A DNA stretch of 64,000 nucleotides from Gammaproteobacteria bacterium LSUCC0112 (lineage in GTDB: Bacteria; Pseudomonadota; Gammaproteobacteria; Pseudomonadales; Pseudohongiellaceae). Where the stretch lies: positions 350,320-414,319 of the forward strand of contig SPIB01000002.1 of the NCBI GenBank assembly GCA_004535785.1. Reading direction: 5' to 3'. How positions within the stretch are numbered: the first letter of the stretch is position 1; the number at the start of each line of letters is the position of its first letter. Shown piece after piece: positions 27,400 through 36,968 of this stretch. The notes under the pieces are model-generated. The model ran no database searches. It saw only the letters and a program-made list of their open reading frames with translations, and was not told the DNA's origin. The position numbers and the translations under genes are program-made.

Positions 27400-29700
27400 T
27401 CAACTTGCTGAATTATCAGCCCCGGGTAACGACAACCAACGCGGAAAGATCTCGCGTGTAAAAGGCGGTAATGATGCCAGAATGGATTTGCCATAAAACT
27501 TGCTGACAAGTCGTTCATCGAACACAGTTATCCGCCCTGAATCTGTTTCACTGCGCAGCAGGCGGCCTGCTGCCTGTACTAACTTGAAAGAGGCTTCGGG
27601 TACCGATAGTGTCGTAAAGGCATTTCGCCCTTGTTGTTCGATCCACTGAGCCAAGGTCGCCTCGATCGGATCATTGGGAACAGAAAATGGTATTTTGGCA
27701 ATCAAAACATGTTCACAATAACGACCTGGCAGATCGACTCCTTCCGCAAAACTTGCCAGTCCAAAGATGATACTGGGCTCATTGGCGTCTACCCGCTGTC
27801 GATGCAATGTCAACAACTGAGCTTTCTGATAGTCATCCTGGCACAAGATAACACTGCGTAAATCTGCAGACAGACTGTCCAGTACATCCAGCATTTGACG
27901 CCGGGAACTGAACAGCATCAGTGATGCCTCATTGAGATTTAAAACCTTTGGCAGCAACGAGACTATCGCAGCTGTGTGCGCCCGGGTATCGGCTGGATCG
28001 CAGTTCAGTTTGGGGATGATCAATGTCGCTGCGTTGGCATAATCAAAAGGGCTGCTGATCCGATGGTAAACCGTTTGAGCTGGCAAACCCGCGCGCATGG
28101 CCAGCACATCAAATGTGCCCAGCGCAGAGAGTGTTGCCGAGGTTAATACTGCGCCGGCACAGCGTTGCCAAAGATGTTCAATCAAAGTTTGGGCGGCCAG
28201 CACCGGACTGCAACTGAGTTGAAAATCAATTGGATCCTGTTGACTGCTGGAAACATCTTTTCGGTAACTGCCCGGTGAGCCCGTGCTCATGCCGGCATTG
28301 ATCGCACTCAGCCAGCGCGCTGCTGGCGCATCGCCCGGGTTATCGGGTCGTGCAAATGCCTGCCATAATTTTTCATTGCTGTCTGACCGCGACACCATGC
28401 CACCAATCACCGGGAACCATAACTCTGCTTGTTGACGCGCCGGCAAGGTATCTGCTTCTTCCATCTGCCTCTTCAGAACCACCGTGATTTCTCGAAGGCT
28501 GCGGCCTAAGACGGTAAAACGTGAACCCAGTTGGCGTGACTGCTCTTGTAGGCTTTCGGGAATTACGCCCAATGCAAATGTCATCGTATCCTGACCATCC
28601 TGTTGCCGACTCTCATTGGCCTTGGGTTCCCCCAACTTTTGCTGGTGATCTGAGTACATCGGCTCCAACATCATCAGCACATGTCCTAACGCTTCGCTGG
28701 TTGCACGGATCAGCGTATCAAGGTCTGCGCATTCTCTGGCAATAACGCCATTGTCTTGTAGGCGGCTGTCTGCCATGAGTTTCTTAAGCGTGCGGGCAGA
28801 TGCATCTAGCCACGCCAGCGTGCTGCGCAAACGAGTACTCGATGAGAAGTGTTGGTTGGTTTTGCCCGGTAAATGATGCGCTTCATCAAAAATGTAGATT
28901 GTGTTCTGCGGGTCCGGAAGAATAACGCCACCGCCCAGCGCAAGATCTACCAACACCAGATCGTGATTGGCAATCACGCAGTCAACTTTTTGAACCTGTT
29001 CGCGCGCTTTATAAAAAAAACAGCGGCTGTAATTACTGCACTTTTGGCCGGCACACTGACCTGATTCAACCGTCACCGGCGCCCAGTCGCGATCACTGAC
29101 GATCCCTTGCCAGTCGTCCCGATCTCCTTGCCACTGGCCAGCGCTGATTTTTTCCAGCATGTCCTCGTATAACGTCTGATTACTGTCATTTGGACTGTCC
29201 AGAAACTCACCGAAAAGTTCCAACATGGCGTCCTGACTGGCATTGCCGCGTAACAACTGATCAAGCCGCGACAGACACAAATAACGCCCTCGCCCTTTTG
29301 CCAACACATAACTGAATGACAGTCCACTGTGTTGAAGAATATCCGGGAGGTCTCGCAAGGAAACCTGTTCTTGCAGCGCGACTGTTGCGGTCGCCAGTAC
29401 AACTTTTTTTCCAAGATGTCGCGCTAACGGCAGGGTGCCGAGCACATACGCCAGTGTCTTGCCGGTCCCGGTTCCTGCCTCGATGACAATAATGGGGGCA
29501 TTGGGTGGTGACTCTGGCGCAGCCTCTTTCTCAGCAGATGAATCCTTATCAATGTCTGGCCCGCCAGTCTCGATCGCCGATAAGGCCTTGGCAATTTCAG
29601 CAATCATCACCCGCTGACCTGCACGAGCGCGGAGTGACTTCTGCGTCAGTATCTGCCGATAGGCATTTTGTATTTCGTCCTTGATTACATCAGAAAGCAT
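27400..29700 (-). CDS. dinG: DinG-family ATP-dependent DNA helicase
   Basis: A 766-residue XPD-like superfamily 2 helicase. Walker A is EAGTGTGKT, the DEAH box is FDEAHHLPG, and the iron-sulfur domain has C (YLCLSRL), CAGQKC and SRCFF. Motif VI is QAAGRLLRSETDSGR. DinG unwinds DNA-RNA and other structures that block replication. The frame holds an insertion of acidic residues (about 48-65, DIDKDSSAEKEAAPES) near the N-terminus. The gene abuts the preceding plus-strand gene tail to tail with no gap. I see no LexA box in the 113 bp upstream. Confidence 0.92.
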   Translation of the reverse strand: MLSDVIKDEIQNAYRQILTQKSLRARAGQRVMIAEIAKALSAIETGGPDIDKDSSAEKEAAPESPPNAPIIVIEAGTGTGKTLAYVLGTLPLARHLGKKVVLATATVALQEQVSLRDLPDILQHSGLSFSYVLAKGRGRYLCLSRLDQLLRGNASQDAMLELFGEFLDSPNDSNQTLYEDMLEKISAGQWQGDRDDWQGIVSDRDWAPVTVESGQCAGQKCSNYSRCFFYKAREQVQKVDCVIANHDLVLVDLALGGGVILPDPQNTIYIFDEAHHLPGKTNQHFSSSTRLRSTLAWLDASARTLKKLMADSRLQDNGVIARECADLDTLIRATSEALGHVLMMLEPMYSDHQQKLGEPKANESRQQDGQDTMTFALGVIPESLQEQSRQLGSRFTVLGRSLREITVVLKRQMEEADTLPARQQAELWFPVIGGMVSRSDSNEKLWQAFARPDNPGDAPAARWLSAINAGMSTGSPGSYRKDVSSSQQDPIDFQLSCSPVLAAQTLIEHLWQRCAGAVLTSATLSALGTFDVLAMRAGLPAQTVYHRISSPFDYANAATLIIPKLNCDPADTRAHTAAIVSLLPKVLNLNEASLMLFSSRRQMLDVLDSLSADLRSVILCQDDYQKAQLLTLHRQRVDANEPSIIFGLASFAEGVDLPGRYCEHVLIAKIPFSVPNDPIEATLAQWIEQQGRNAFTTLSVPEASFKLVQAAGRLLRSETDSGRITVFDERLVSKFYGKSILASLPPFTREIFPRWLSLPGADNSAS

Positions 29701-29775
29701 GATTCCGGGCCCTGGAACTCCGGCCTGTGCTGGAGTAATGTCTTTAACGTCTGTGCTGTGATTATAGCACTCGTC

Positions 29776-29784
29776 TGCTATGAT
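29776..29784 (+). promoter_or_regulatory. Extended -10 promoter of the DUF349 gene
   Basis: TGCTATGAT fits the extended -10 form TGnTATAAT with one mismatch. Transcription would start near 29791, 23 nt before the ATG. No good -35 is seen, as is common for this class. Confidence 0.45.
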
Positions 29785-29813
29785 ACGTGGCCGATCAGGG
29801 AGAGCAGTGATTT

Positions 29814-31844
29814 ATGACTTCGTCGACTATCAAAAATACCGAGAATACGCAGGAACAAGTGTCAATTGCAGAGACTGAAACTATTGTTGTAGCTGCCGAA
29901 CCCACAGAATCTGTAGAGCATACAGATCCTGTAGAACATGCAGAACCTGTAGAACAAGCAGAACCTGCAGACATGTCAGTAACGCCTGACATTGATCCTG
30001 TGGTTTTGGGGTCAGATACTGTGCAGCCCGTCAAACCGGTCGACAAGCGTACCGAATCAGAAAAGCTGCAGAGTGCAATTCACGGCACCTCCTATAAGGA
30101 TCAACCCACCCTGTTGGCGTTGAAACGCAGACTTGAACGTTTACAAACCACCAGTGCCGAGACTGCTGCCTCGGATCAGAGCCTTGCTGCGTTAGCTGAT
30201 TTGATCGAAGAACGCTTGTCGGAATACAACAACTGGCAAAAGAAGCTCGTACAGGAAATCGAGCAACACATTGCGCAGGTCACGGCACGCATTGCCGGTG
30301 GAAAAGTGACAGAAGCGCAAAGTCAACTCGACCGAAGCCACAGCCAGTTAAAACGAATTAATCCTGACGACCAAGCCAGATTGAGTGCATTGATTGCGCC
30401 GCTGCGCGAAGAGTTGGCCAGACTGCTTGATTGGAAAAAATTTGCTTCTTCAGAAAAGAAGAAAGAGCTGATCGATAAAATGCAAGCGCTAACGGATAAC
30501 TCAACGCAGCCAGCTCAGAAAGCCAAGTTGATCCGAGCACTTCAGGACGAATGGAAAACACTGGGCCACTCAGATGATAACGATGGCCTGTGGAATCAGT
30601 TCAGTGAATTGGCGCGTGTTGCCTTTGAACCATGCAAGCTCTATTTCAAAGAACGGAAAGACCAGCAGGCAGGCAATCTGATTGCACGCAACAATATCTG
30701 TGAACAGCTCGAGGCATATGCGGTCACGATTAAAGATGCTGGTGTGAACCTGAATGAGTTAACACGTCTCGAAAATCAGGCGCGTGAAGACTGGAAAAAG
30801 TATGCGCCCGTCGCACAAAACAAGATTAATGCATTGCAGGAACGTTTTAATGCCGTACTGACTGAGTTGCGTCAACATCGACGAGTCGCCATGCAGTCGC
30901 ACAATGCTGCCAAAACTGCGCTGATAGAGCAGGCAAAAGCACTGGCTGTCAGTGACGATCTTGGTTCAGCCATTCAACAAGCGAAAGTTTTGCAGCAACA
31001 GTGGAAAGATTTGGGACCCGGTTCATTCAAAGATGATCGCAAACTTTGGACGGACTTCAGAGCTGCGTGTGATGCGCTGTTTGCCCGACGAGATGATATC
31101 AGTAAAGAAAAACGCCAGCAGGTTCGCAATAACTCCTCACCAGCGAAAGATATTCTAAAAACAATCAGTGCCTTGTTGGCACTGGATGATGAGGCGTTCA
31201 GCGAGTCGCGCTCAAAGTTTGTGGCACTGTCTGACAGTTTCAAAGAGGCGCTAACGCCCGATCTGAAACATGAACGAAAAGCGTTGCAAGAGCAATTCAG
31301 CAAACTGTCCAAACAGTTCGATGCGCGTTTGCGTGCAACGCCCGACCGCAAAACCTTGCAATTGTTGCAACAGATACAAACGTTGGCAGGATTCTGTGAC
31401 GAATTGGAAAGCGCACTGCTGGCGGGGGCTGAGTTACCTGCGTCGATCGAGACGCTTGAGCAGCAATGGAATGAGTTTGATAAAGTCCCCGACGAAACGC
31501 TGGATCAGCTGTTGAAAAAGAGATTCCAACAAGTTGCCAAACTTCAGTCCGATTCAGAAGCATGGACGGCTCTGCTGGAAAAACAGAGTCTGCGCGCCCG
31601 CGAACTCTGCGTGGAGGCGGAAATCATGATGGGAGCGGATACCCCTGCTGCCGATAAAGCCATTCGAATGCAGCAGCAACTTAACCAGTTGCAGCGAGGG
31701 CTCGGCAGAGCTCCGTTGTCCCAGAAAGAAAAAGTCCAACGACTACAATCGATTGAACTGCAATTACTCGCCATGGGGCCGTTAAACAAGATGAATCGCA
31801 GCAGTCTTGAACAACGGCTTCAGCAGCTCAAACAAAAACTGTAA
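29814..31844 (+). CDS. DUF349 repeat protein
   Basis: A 676-residue cytoplasmic, mostly helical protein. The first 80 residues are acidic and contain a short tandem repeat (PVEHAE-type). From about 80 on it is long coiled-coil with several DUF349 units, each recognisable by W-x2-LG ... LW-x2-F ... CD-x-LF: QDEWKTLGHSDDNDGLWNQF, and QQWKDLGPGSFKDDRKLWTDFRAACDALF. Proteins of this type occur widely in gammaproteobacteria; the molecular role is not known to me. It is divergent from dinG. Confidence 0.85.
   Translation: MTSSTIKNTENTQEQVSIAETETIVVAAEPTESVEHTDPVEHAEPVEQAEPADMSVTPDIDPVVLGSDTVQPVKPVDKRTESEKLQSAIHGTSYKDQPTLLALKRRLERLQTTSAETAASDQSLAALADLIEERLSEYNNWQKKLVQEIEQHIAQVTARIAGGKVTEAQSQLDRSHSQLKRINPDDQARLSALIAPLREELARLLDWKKFASSEKKKELIDKMQALTDNSTQPAQKAKLIRALQDEWKTLGHSDDNDGLWNQFSELARVAFEPCKLYFKERKDQQAGNLIARNNICEQLEAYAVTIKDAGVNLNELTRLENQAREDWKKYAPVAQNKINALQERFNAVLTELRQHRRVAMQSHNAAKTALIEQAKALAVSDDLGSAIQQAKVLQQQWKDLGPGSFKDDRKLWTDFRAACDALFARRDDISKEKRQQVRNNSSPAKDILKTISALLALDDEAFSESRSKFVALSDSFKEALTPDLKHERKALQEQFSKLSKQFDARLRATPDRKTLQLLQQIQTLAGFCDELESALLAGAELPASIETLEQQWNEFDKVPDETLDQLLKKRFQQVAKLQSDSEAWTALLEKQSLRARELCVEAEIMMGADTPAADKAIRMQQQLNQLQRGLGRAPLSQKEKVQRLQSIELQLLAMGPLNKMNRSSLEQRLQQLKQKL
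29910..29963 (+). repeat. 18-bp tandem repeat, three units
   Basis: Three units of 18 bp (29910-29927, 29928-29945, 29946-29963), the last two differing at one base, with a broken fourth unit after them. They keep the reading frame of the DUF349 gene and encode SVEHTD, PVEHAE and PVEQAE. This suggests recent slippage or duplication in a loosely constrained acidic linker. Confidence 0.85.
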
Positions 31845-31868
31845 ACACGTCGGTGTGCGTTGTGAGTA

Positions 31869-31893
31869 GTCTGGTCTTTAAACAAGGCCAGAC
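31869..31893. terminator. Hairpin between two convergent genes
   Basis: GTCTGGTCTT and AAGGCCAGAC form a 10-bp stem with one G-U pair and a 5-nt AT-rich loop. It lies in the 51 bp between the DUF349 gene and the convergent acyltransferase gene. No T-run of note; a bidirectional terminator is possible. Confidence 0.45.
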
Positions 31894-31895
31894 GC

Positions 31896-33074
31896 TCAGA
31901 CGTCGGTGAGTGAATCAGCAGGTTGCGCGTAACGACTGAAAAATGGGTTGGCATACATTTGCAGCACGTAACGACGAATGTTGGCATCCATGGCAGCCAT
32001 CCGGCTTTCAAATTGGCCTTTAACACCTGCATCAACTACAAAACTTTCCAACACCGTCAATCCCTCGTCGCTTAATGCTGGAACAAGGTTTGGTTGCAGC
32101 GTGCGAAGCTGCTCAACAGCCAGTACGTTGGTGGCGTGCATGCGGTAATTGTGGATGATCTGTTTGTCGACCATTTTGGCAATCGCCTCATCATCATCGG
32201 TGTCCAGTACCAACTCCTGACCAAATGCAACGTGAACGTGCCCTTTGAAACCCACCATGCCGGTGACGATACTCTTGATATCGCTTTGTTCATCTTTCTG
32301 ATAACTGCCAAGTTCCTTCTTTTGATAAAGCTCACTGCCTTTTAACGCGTCGCAGGCATCAAACTCGTAAGAGATAGACACCGGGATGATATGCAAGGCT
32401 CGCAGCGCTTCCGCCAAAGGCTTGGGTCGTGGGGCCAGCGCAAGCATTTTAAGCAAGGCAGTTTCTGTCTTGTCGATGCCATCTTTGGCGCGCCCTTCCC
32501 TTTGCGCAATCCAGACATTGCAATGAGTTGCGATACAGTGATGGATATACTCGGATAATTGCTTGGAGGACTTTAACAGTTCACGTCCTTTCAGCGAGCG
32601 TTTGACAATAAAACTCTTGTTCAGACGCATCAGATCACTGACAAACTCCCGCTTTAAGAGATTGTCACCAATGGCGATATACAGCGTGTCAAATCCAGCG
32701 TGATACAGCATGTAATTGACAAAGGCCGGGTCCATGGCAATGTCACGGTGATTGCTGATAAACAGGTATGATCGATCGCGTGACAAACCTTCCAGACCAC
32801 TATGAGTCAAGGATGTTGTGGTTCGCTCAATCATTTTGTCCATATACAAGGCAATGATGTCTTGCATGGACTTCACATCATTTACATTTTGTAACTGTGC
32901 TGTCAGTTTTCTGCGTGCTACCCAGCAAAGCAGTGACGGCGCCAGTTTGAACAGCCGTGGGTAACTGAAACCGGCAATACTGCGGATAAATTCAGCGTTG
33001 GCGAGCAAGGAGTCCAGCACCGGCCGAATTTCATCGTTATTGTAGGGGCGGATATCTTTGAATGGATCGGTCAT
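31896..33074 (-). CDS. PlsC/PlsB-like acyltransferase
   Basis: A 392-residue protein of the glycerolipid acyltransferase fold. The catalytic motif reads SNHRDIAMDP (His and Asp), followed by FIVKRSLKGRELL and the second block AQREGRAKDGIDKTE, which fits motif III of the family. It lacks clear membrane helices and is longer than PlsC (about 245 residues). The NHRDI form marks a separate subgroup from ordinary AGPAT (NHxxxxD). It would transfer an acyl chain to glycerol-3-phosphate or a related acceptor at the inner membrane. The exact substrate is unknown. Confidence 0.75.
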   Translation of the reverse strand: MTDPFKDIRPYNNDEIRPVLDSLLANAEFIRSIAGFSYPRLFKLAPSLLCWVARRKLTAQLQNVNDVKSMQDIIALYMDKMIERTTTSLTHSGLEGLSRDRSYLFISNHRDIAMDPAFVNYMLYHAGFDTLYIAIGDNLLKREFVSDLMRLNKSFIVKRSLKGRELLKSSKQLSEYIHHCIATHCNVWIAQREGRAKDGIDKTETALLKMLALAPRPKPLAEALRALHIIPVSISYEFDACDALKGSELYQKKELGSYQKDEQSDIKSIVTGMVGFKGHVHVAFGQELVLDTDDDEAIAKMVDKQIIHNYRMHATNVLAVEQLRTLQPNLVPALSDEGLTVLESFVVDAGVKGQFESRMAAMDANIRRYVLQMYANPFFSRYAQPADSLTDV

Positions 33075-33201
33075 GTGCGATCAGCCTGCTATTCTATAAG
33101 CTGTTATTTTGTTGTATTGGCGGCTGCGCAGTGGCGTCGGGCCAAGGCCGCGCGATTCTACCGATTTTGTGTCGGGCAGGCAAACAAGGCCTGGCCAGCC
33201 A

Positions 33202-34692
33202 TCACACACTGCTGGATGCGCCCCACTGCTCAAGGGAGAGCAGCCAACGCTCCAGAGCATCCAGAATGCCCTGGCTATGACTGTCAGGATGCTGCAATCG
33301 TTCCTGCTCAATAACAGCACGGCAAGAAAAAATATTCAGCGCATGTGGATTATGTAGTTCGTTGGCGTTCAGGCAGTTGCGCCAACAGTGTTCTTTCCAG
33401 CGTTTCAACTCGGCTGCGTTCAAACTGGACTGGAAGTTACGTGCACGGTAGCGAAACAACATTTCAGAGAGACGATGGTCTTTAAATTGTGCGCTGAGTT
33501 GTTCCTGTTGCATCGCCAGTTCCGAAGCCGACAGGCCGCGCAGTTGTAACATCAAGCGTTTGTCAGCGTCGCTGAAAAAGCCGCCGCTGTACAACTGTTC
33601 ATCAGGATCCTGTTCTGTCACCGATACTGAATCGGACATCTGCGCCCTCATGGTGAAGGCGGCTAATAATTCCCGGGTAAAGTGTCTGGACTTACGCAAA
33701 AGTTCCCAGTGTTTGCGTGTTTGCGGCCAGTCGATGTGTGCCCGCTCTTTTTGTTCCGTATCCATGACAGACATCGTGGCGATAACCGGACATCGATTGG
33801 TATGCAGGACCGATACGGGCAGTCTGCTCTCGCCTTCAGGCAAGTCCTTGTGAGATACAAACAGCTTTTTGGCGAGTTGGTCTGCGGTCATCTCCAGCCA
33901 TGGTGACGGATCAACAGATAAATCATAAATAATAATGCCATTGCTTTCTTGTGGATGAGTAGCCAGTGGCATGATCAAGGCAAGACAGGCGTTTTTTGCC
34001 GGGTAAACCGACGAAACATGTAAAACCGGTTTTTGTGCCTGCAAATCCAGCATGCTCAGCACCTGTTGTTTGCTGCGCAGGTCGAACGCATATTGAAACA
34101 GTTTTGGCTGCGCTGTTCGCACTTTACGTGCCAAGGCAATGGTCGCCCGAACATCAGATAGCGCATCGTGCGCATCGCTATGCATCAGGTTGTTACTTTG
34201 ACTCAACGCCTCGAGCTTAAAGACCGGGGAACCATCGTCCAGTCTAGGCCAATTGATGCCCTCAGGCCGCACGGCATGGCACAATCGGACAGTGTCAATA
34301 ATGTCCCAGCGGCTATTGCCGTTTTTCCACTCGCGCTCGTAAGGATCGTAAAAATTGCGGTACAACAACTGGCGGCTCAGTTCATCGTCAAAACGAATGC
34401 TGTTGTAACCCGCGACACAGGTTTGTGCTTTTGAAAATTGTTCGTGAATTCTACGAATGAACTCCGCTTCCGGCAGGCCATGTTTTTGTGCATAGTCAGG
34501 CGTAATACCTGTAATCAGACAGGCCTTTGGATGCGGCAGCCGATCAGGTGACGGCTGGCAGTAGATCATGAGTGGCTGATCAATTTCTTCCAACGTCAGA
34601 TCTGTGCGCACACCAGCAAACTGTGACGCTCTGTCGCGTCTGGGGTCTGCGCCCCATGACTCATAGTCATGCCAGTAAATACTTGCTGCCAT
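33202..34692 (-). CDS. sbcB: Exodeoxyribonuclease I
   Basis: A 496-residue 3'-5' single-strand DNA exonuclease. The DEDDh start is IYWHDYESWGADPRRDRASQFAGVRTD, then GITPDYAQ, GYNSIRFDDEL, YRNFYDPYEREWKNGNSRWDIIDTVR and RPEGINWP, all close to E. coli ExoI; the last Asp is in SDAHDALSDV. The C-terminal SH3-like and helical parts follow. ATG 34692 is chosen because the family begins there; the longer frame from 34755 crosses the promoter. It works with RecA-independent repair and mismatch repair. It is divergent from pyrB. Confidence 0.95.
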   Translation of the reverse strand: MAASIYWHDYESWGADPRRDRASQFAGVRTDLTLEEIDQPLMIYCQPSPDRLPHPKACLITGITPDYAQKHGLPEAEFIRRIHEQFSKAQTCVAGYNSIRFDDELSRQLLYRNFYDPYEREWKNGNSRWDIIDTVRLCHAVRPEGINWPRLDDGSPVFKLEALSQSNNLMHSDAHDALSDVRATIALARKVRTAQPKLFQYAFDLRSKQQVLSMLDLQAQKPVLHVSSVYPAKNACLALIMPLATHPQESNGIIIYDLSVDPSPWLEMTADQLAKKLFVSHKDLPEGESRLPVSVLHTNRCPVIATMSVMDTEQKERAHIDWPQTRKHWELLRKSRHFTRELLAAFTMRAQMSDSVSVTEQDPDEQLYSGGFFSDADKRLMLQLRGLSASELAMQQEQLSAQFKDHRLSEMLFRYRARNFQSSLNAAELKRWKEHCWRNCLNANELHNPHALNIFSCRAVIEQERLQHPDSHSQGILDALERWLLSLEQWGASSSV

Positions 34693-34714
34693 TGGATATT
34701 CCCTAAAGAGAACG

Positions 34715-34723
34715 ACTATAACA
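34715..34723 (-). promoter_or_regulatory. Extended -10 promoter of sbcB
   Basis: On the minus strand TGTTATAGT fits TGnTATAAT with one mismatch. Transcription would begin near 34708, leaving a leader of about 16 nt before the sbcB ATG. Confidence 0.5.
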
Positions 34724-34796
34724 TATTCAGACAGCCATCCGTTCTGTAGTACCATTGGCGCTCAGTCACTAACGCTTATCAAAGGAACCCCGCTTT

Positions 34797-35810
34797 ATGC
34801 ATTTCCCCGGATCCCACATTCTGAGTGTCAGCCAGTTTGAACGACCTGACGTGGAAAGAATCTTTAACGTGGCCGATGGTATGCGCCCTTATGCACACCG
34901 CGAACGAATGACAAAAGTATTGGATGGCGCCATCCTGGGCAATATGTTTTTTGAGCCCAGTACCCGTACACGCGTCAGTTTTGGATGCGCATTTAATTTG
35001 CTTGGGGGCGAAGTGCGTGAAACCACCGACATTAAAGCCAGTTCCCTGACCAAGGGCGAATCCTTGTATGACACTGGCCGCGTGATGAGCGGTTACAGCG
35101 ACATCATTGTCATGCGTCATCCCCAGGCCGGTTCTGTTGCCGAGTTCTCGCGCGCCAGCCGCGTACCCGTGCTGAATGCCGGCGATGGCCCGAATGAACA
35201 TCCGAGCCAGGCACTACTCGATTTGTATACCATCAAAAAAGAATTAATGTCCCGTGATCAGGGCATCGATGGCATGCATATCGCCATGATTGGTGACCTG
35301 AAACATGGCCGGACAGTGCATTCTCTCTCGCAGCTTGTCAGCCTGTACAACAAGATCAGATTTACCCTGATTTCACCCAAAGAATTGAGTATGCCGGGTG
35401 AGATTGTTGAGGAGCTGCGCAAGCGCGGCCATCAGGTGATCGAAACCGAAGATATGGAACATGGACTTGAAGGCAATGATATTGTGTATTTAACGCGGAT
35501 TCAGGAGGAGCGCTTTGCCAGCAAAATGGAAGCCGACATCTATCGTGGTCGTTTTCGTTTGAATCAGGCCATTTATACCCGCTACTGCCGCCCGAATACG
35601 GTGATTATGCATCCGCTTCCGCGTGACTCTCGTGAAGAAGCCAATGAGCTGGATAATGACCTCAACCAGCATCCAAGCCTGGCAATTTTCAGGCAAACTG
35701 ACAATGGAGTGCTGGTGCGGATGGCGCTCTTTGCACTGACGCTGGATGTTGTGGATCAGGTTGAAAAAAGTGCGCGTGAAGTTAACTGGTACACCGAACG
35801 CCGTTTCTAG
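34797..35810 (+). CDS. pyrB: Aspartate carbamoyltransferase catalytic chain
   Basis: A 337-residue catalytic chain that starts pyrimidine synthesis from carbamoyl phosphate and aspartate. Motifs: [16 protein letters not shown], the 80s loop SSLTKGESLYDTG, HPSQALLDLYTI, and HPLPRDSREE. It is about 25 residues longer than E. coli PyrB. No regulatory chain gene (pyrI) and no pyrC-like dodecamer partner lie next to it; pilU follows. It feeds PyrC at 16 kb. I do not see a leader-peptide attenuator in the 100 bp upstream. Confidence 0.95.
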   Translation: MHFPGSHILSVSQFERPDVERIFNVADGMRPYAHRERMTKVLDGAILGNMFFEPSTRTRVSFGCAFNLLGGEVRETTDIKASSLTKGESLYDTGRVMSGYSDIIVMRHPQAGSVAEFSRASRVPVLNAGDGPNEHPSQALLDLYTIKKELMSRDQGIDGMHIAMIGDLKHGRTVHSLSQLVSLYNKIRFTLISPKELSMPGEIVEELRKRGHQVIETEDMEHGLEGNDIVYLTRIQEERFASKMEADIYRGRFRLNQAIYTRYCRPNTVIMHPLPRDSREEANELDNDLNQHPSLAIFRQTDNGVLVRMALFALTLDVVDQVEKSAREVNWYTERRF

Positions 35811-35850
35811 AACAATTACTTTTTTGCTACTGCCGACCGGGAATTGAGTT

Positions 35851-36966
35851 ATGGGTTTCAAGGATCTGCTCAAAATAATGATCGCCAAAGAAGGCTCGGA
35901 TTTATTTCTGACAGCCGATGCTCCGCCTAGTATAAAAGCATTTGGCCATATGCTGCCGTTGGGTAGTCAGGTATTGCCAGCGGGCACCGTCGAAAAAATC
36001 GCTGCGCAGTTAATGACCCCCGATCAGGCGCGCGCTTTTGAAAAAGATCCTGAGCTAAACATCGCTTTATCTGAGCCTGATGTGGGTCGATTTCGAATAA
36101 ATATCTTTAAACAGCGTGGTCAACTTGCCATGGTTGCCCGCCATATCAAAACGGATATCCCCAGCTGTGATCAACTGGGGTTACCCGACACACTCAAGAA
36201 CCTGGTCATGAGTAAACGTGGTCTGGTGATGTTTGTGGGTGGCACCGGTTCAGGTAAATCCACGTCGCTGGCAGCGCTGATTGACTACAGAAATCAGAAT
36301 AGCGACGGCCATATCATCACCGTAGAAGATCCCATTGAATTTATTCATCCACACAAAAAGTCCATTGTCAGTCAACGCGAAGTGGGTGTTGATACTGCCA
36401 GTTACGAGTCGGCATTAAAAAACACCCTGCGACAAGCACCTGATGTCATTCTGATCGGTGAAATTCGCAGTCAGGATACCATGGAGCACGCGTTGGCCTT
36501 TGCTGAAACCGGGCATCTGTGTCTGTCTACCTTGCACGCCAACAATGCAAACCAGGCACTTGACCGCATCATTAACTTCTTTCCCGAGGAGCGTCATAAA
36601 CAGCTGTTCCTTGACCTGTCTTTGAACTTGCGTGGTCTGGTTTCCCAGCGGTTGATTCCGTCGGTTGATGGTCGACGTGCAGCAGCGTTTGAAATACTGT
36701 TGGGCACACCGCGCGTGTGTGACCTGGTCAAACAAGGCAAGGTGGATGAGATTAAAGAAGTGATGGAAAAATCTGAAGATCAAGGTATGCAGACGTTTGA
36801 TTCCGCACTTTACACGCTGTTTAAACAAGGCCGGATCAGTGAGGAGGAAGCATTAAAAAATGCAGACTCGCGCAACAATCTTCGGCTTAGAATTCAATTG
36901 TCGGAAGGCAAATCGCCAGAGCCTGCGGATGAGTTTGCAGGTCTGGCGTTGCGTCCTAAAGACTGA
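35851..36966 (+). CDS. pilU: Type IV pilus retraction ATPase PilU
   Basis: A 371-residue hexameric secretion ATPase. Walker A is GGTGSGKST (130-138), the Asp box has DPIEFIH, Walker B is VILIGEIRSQDTM, and the His box is GHLCLSTLHANNANQ. The N-terminus (FKDLLKIMIAKEGSDLFLTADAPP) is that of PilU rather than PilT, and the length also fits (PilT about 345). PilU supports PilT in pilus retraction and twitching; pilT is not nearby. The gene follows pyrB by 40 bp. Confidence 0.92.
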   Translation: MGFKDLLKIMIAKEGSDLFLTADAPPSIKAFGHMLPLGSQVLPAGTVEKIAAQLMTPDQARAFEKDPELNIALSEPDVGRFRINIFKQRGQLAMVARHIKTDIPSCDQLGLPDTLKNLVMSKRGLVMFVGGTGSGKSTSLAALIDYRNQNSDGHIITVEDPIEFIHPHKKSIVSQREVGVDTASYESALKNTLRQAPDVILIGEIRSQDTMEHALAFAETGHLCLSTLHANNANQALDRIINFFPEERHKQLFLDLSLNLRGLVSQRLIPSVDGRRAAAFEILLGTPRVCDLVKQGKVDEIKEVMEKSEDQGMQTFDSALYTLFKQGRISEEEALKNADSRNNLRLRIQLSEGKSPEPADEFAGLALRPKD

Positions 36967-36968
36967 TG

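Noticed and set aside
29701-29813. LexA box in the dinG promoter region
   Set aside because: I could not find CTGT-N8-ACAG; only a loose GTGCT/AGCAC dyad is present.
29910-29963. CRISPR-like array
   Set aside because: The 18-bp units are contiguous with no spacers and keep a coding frame.
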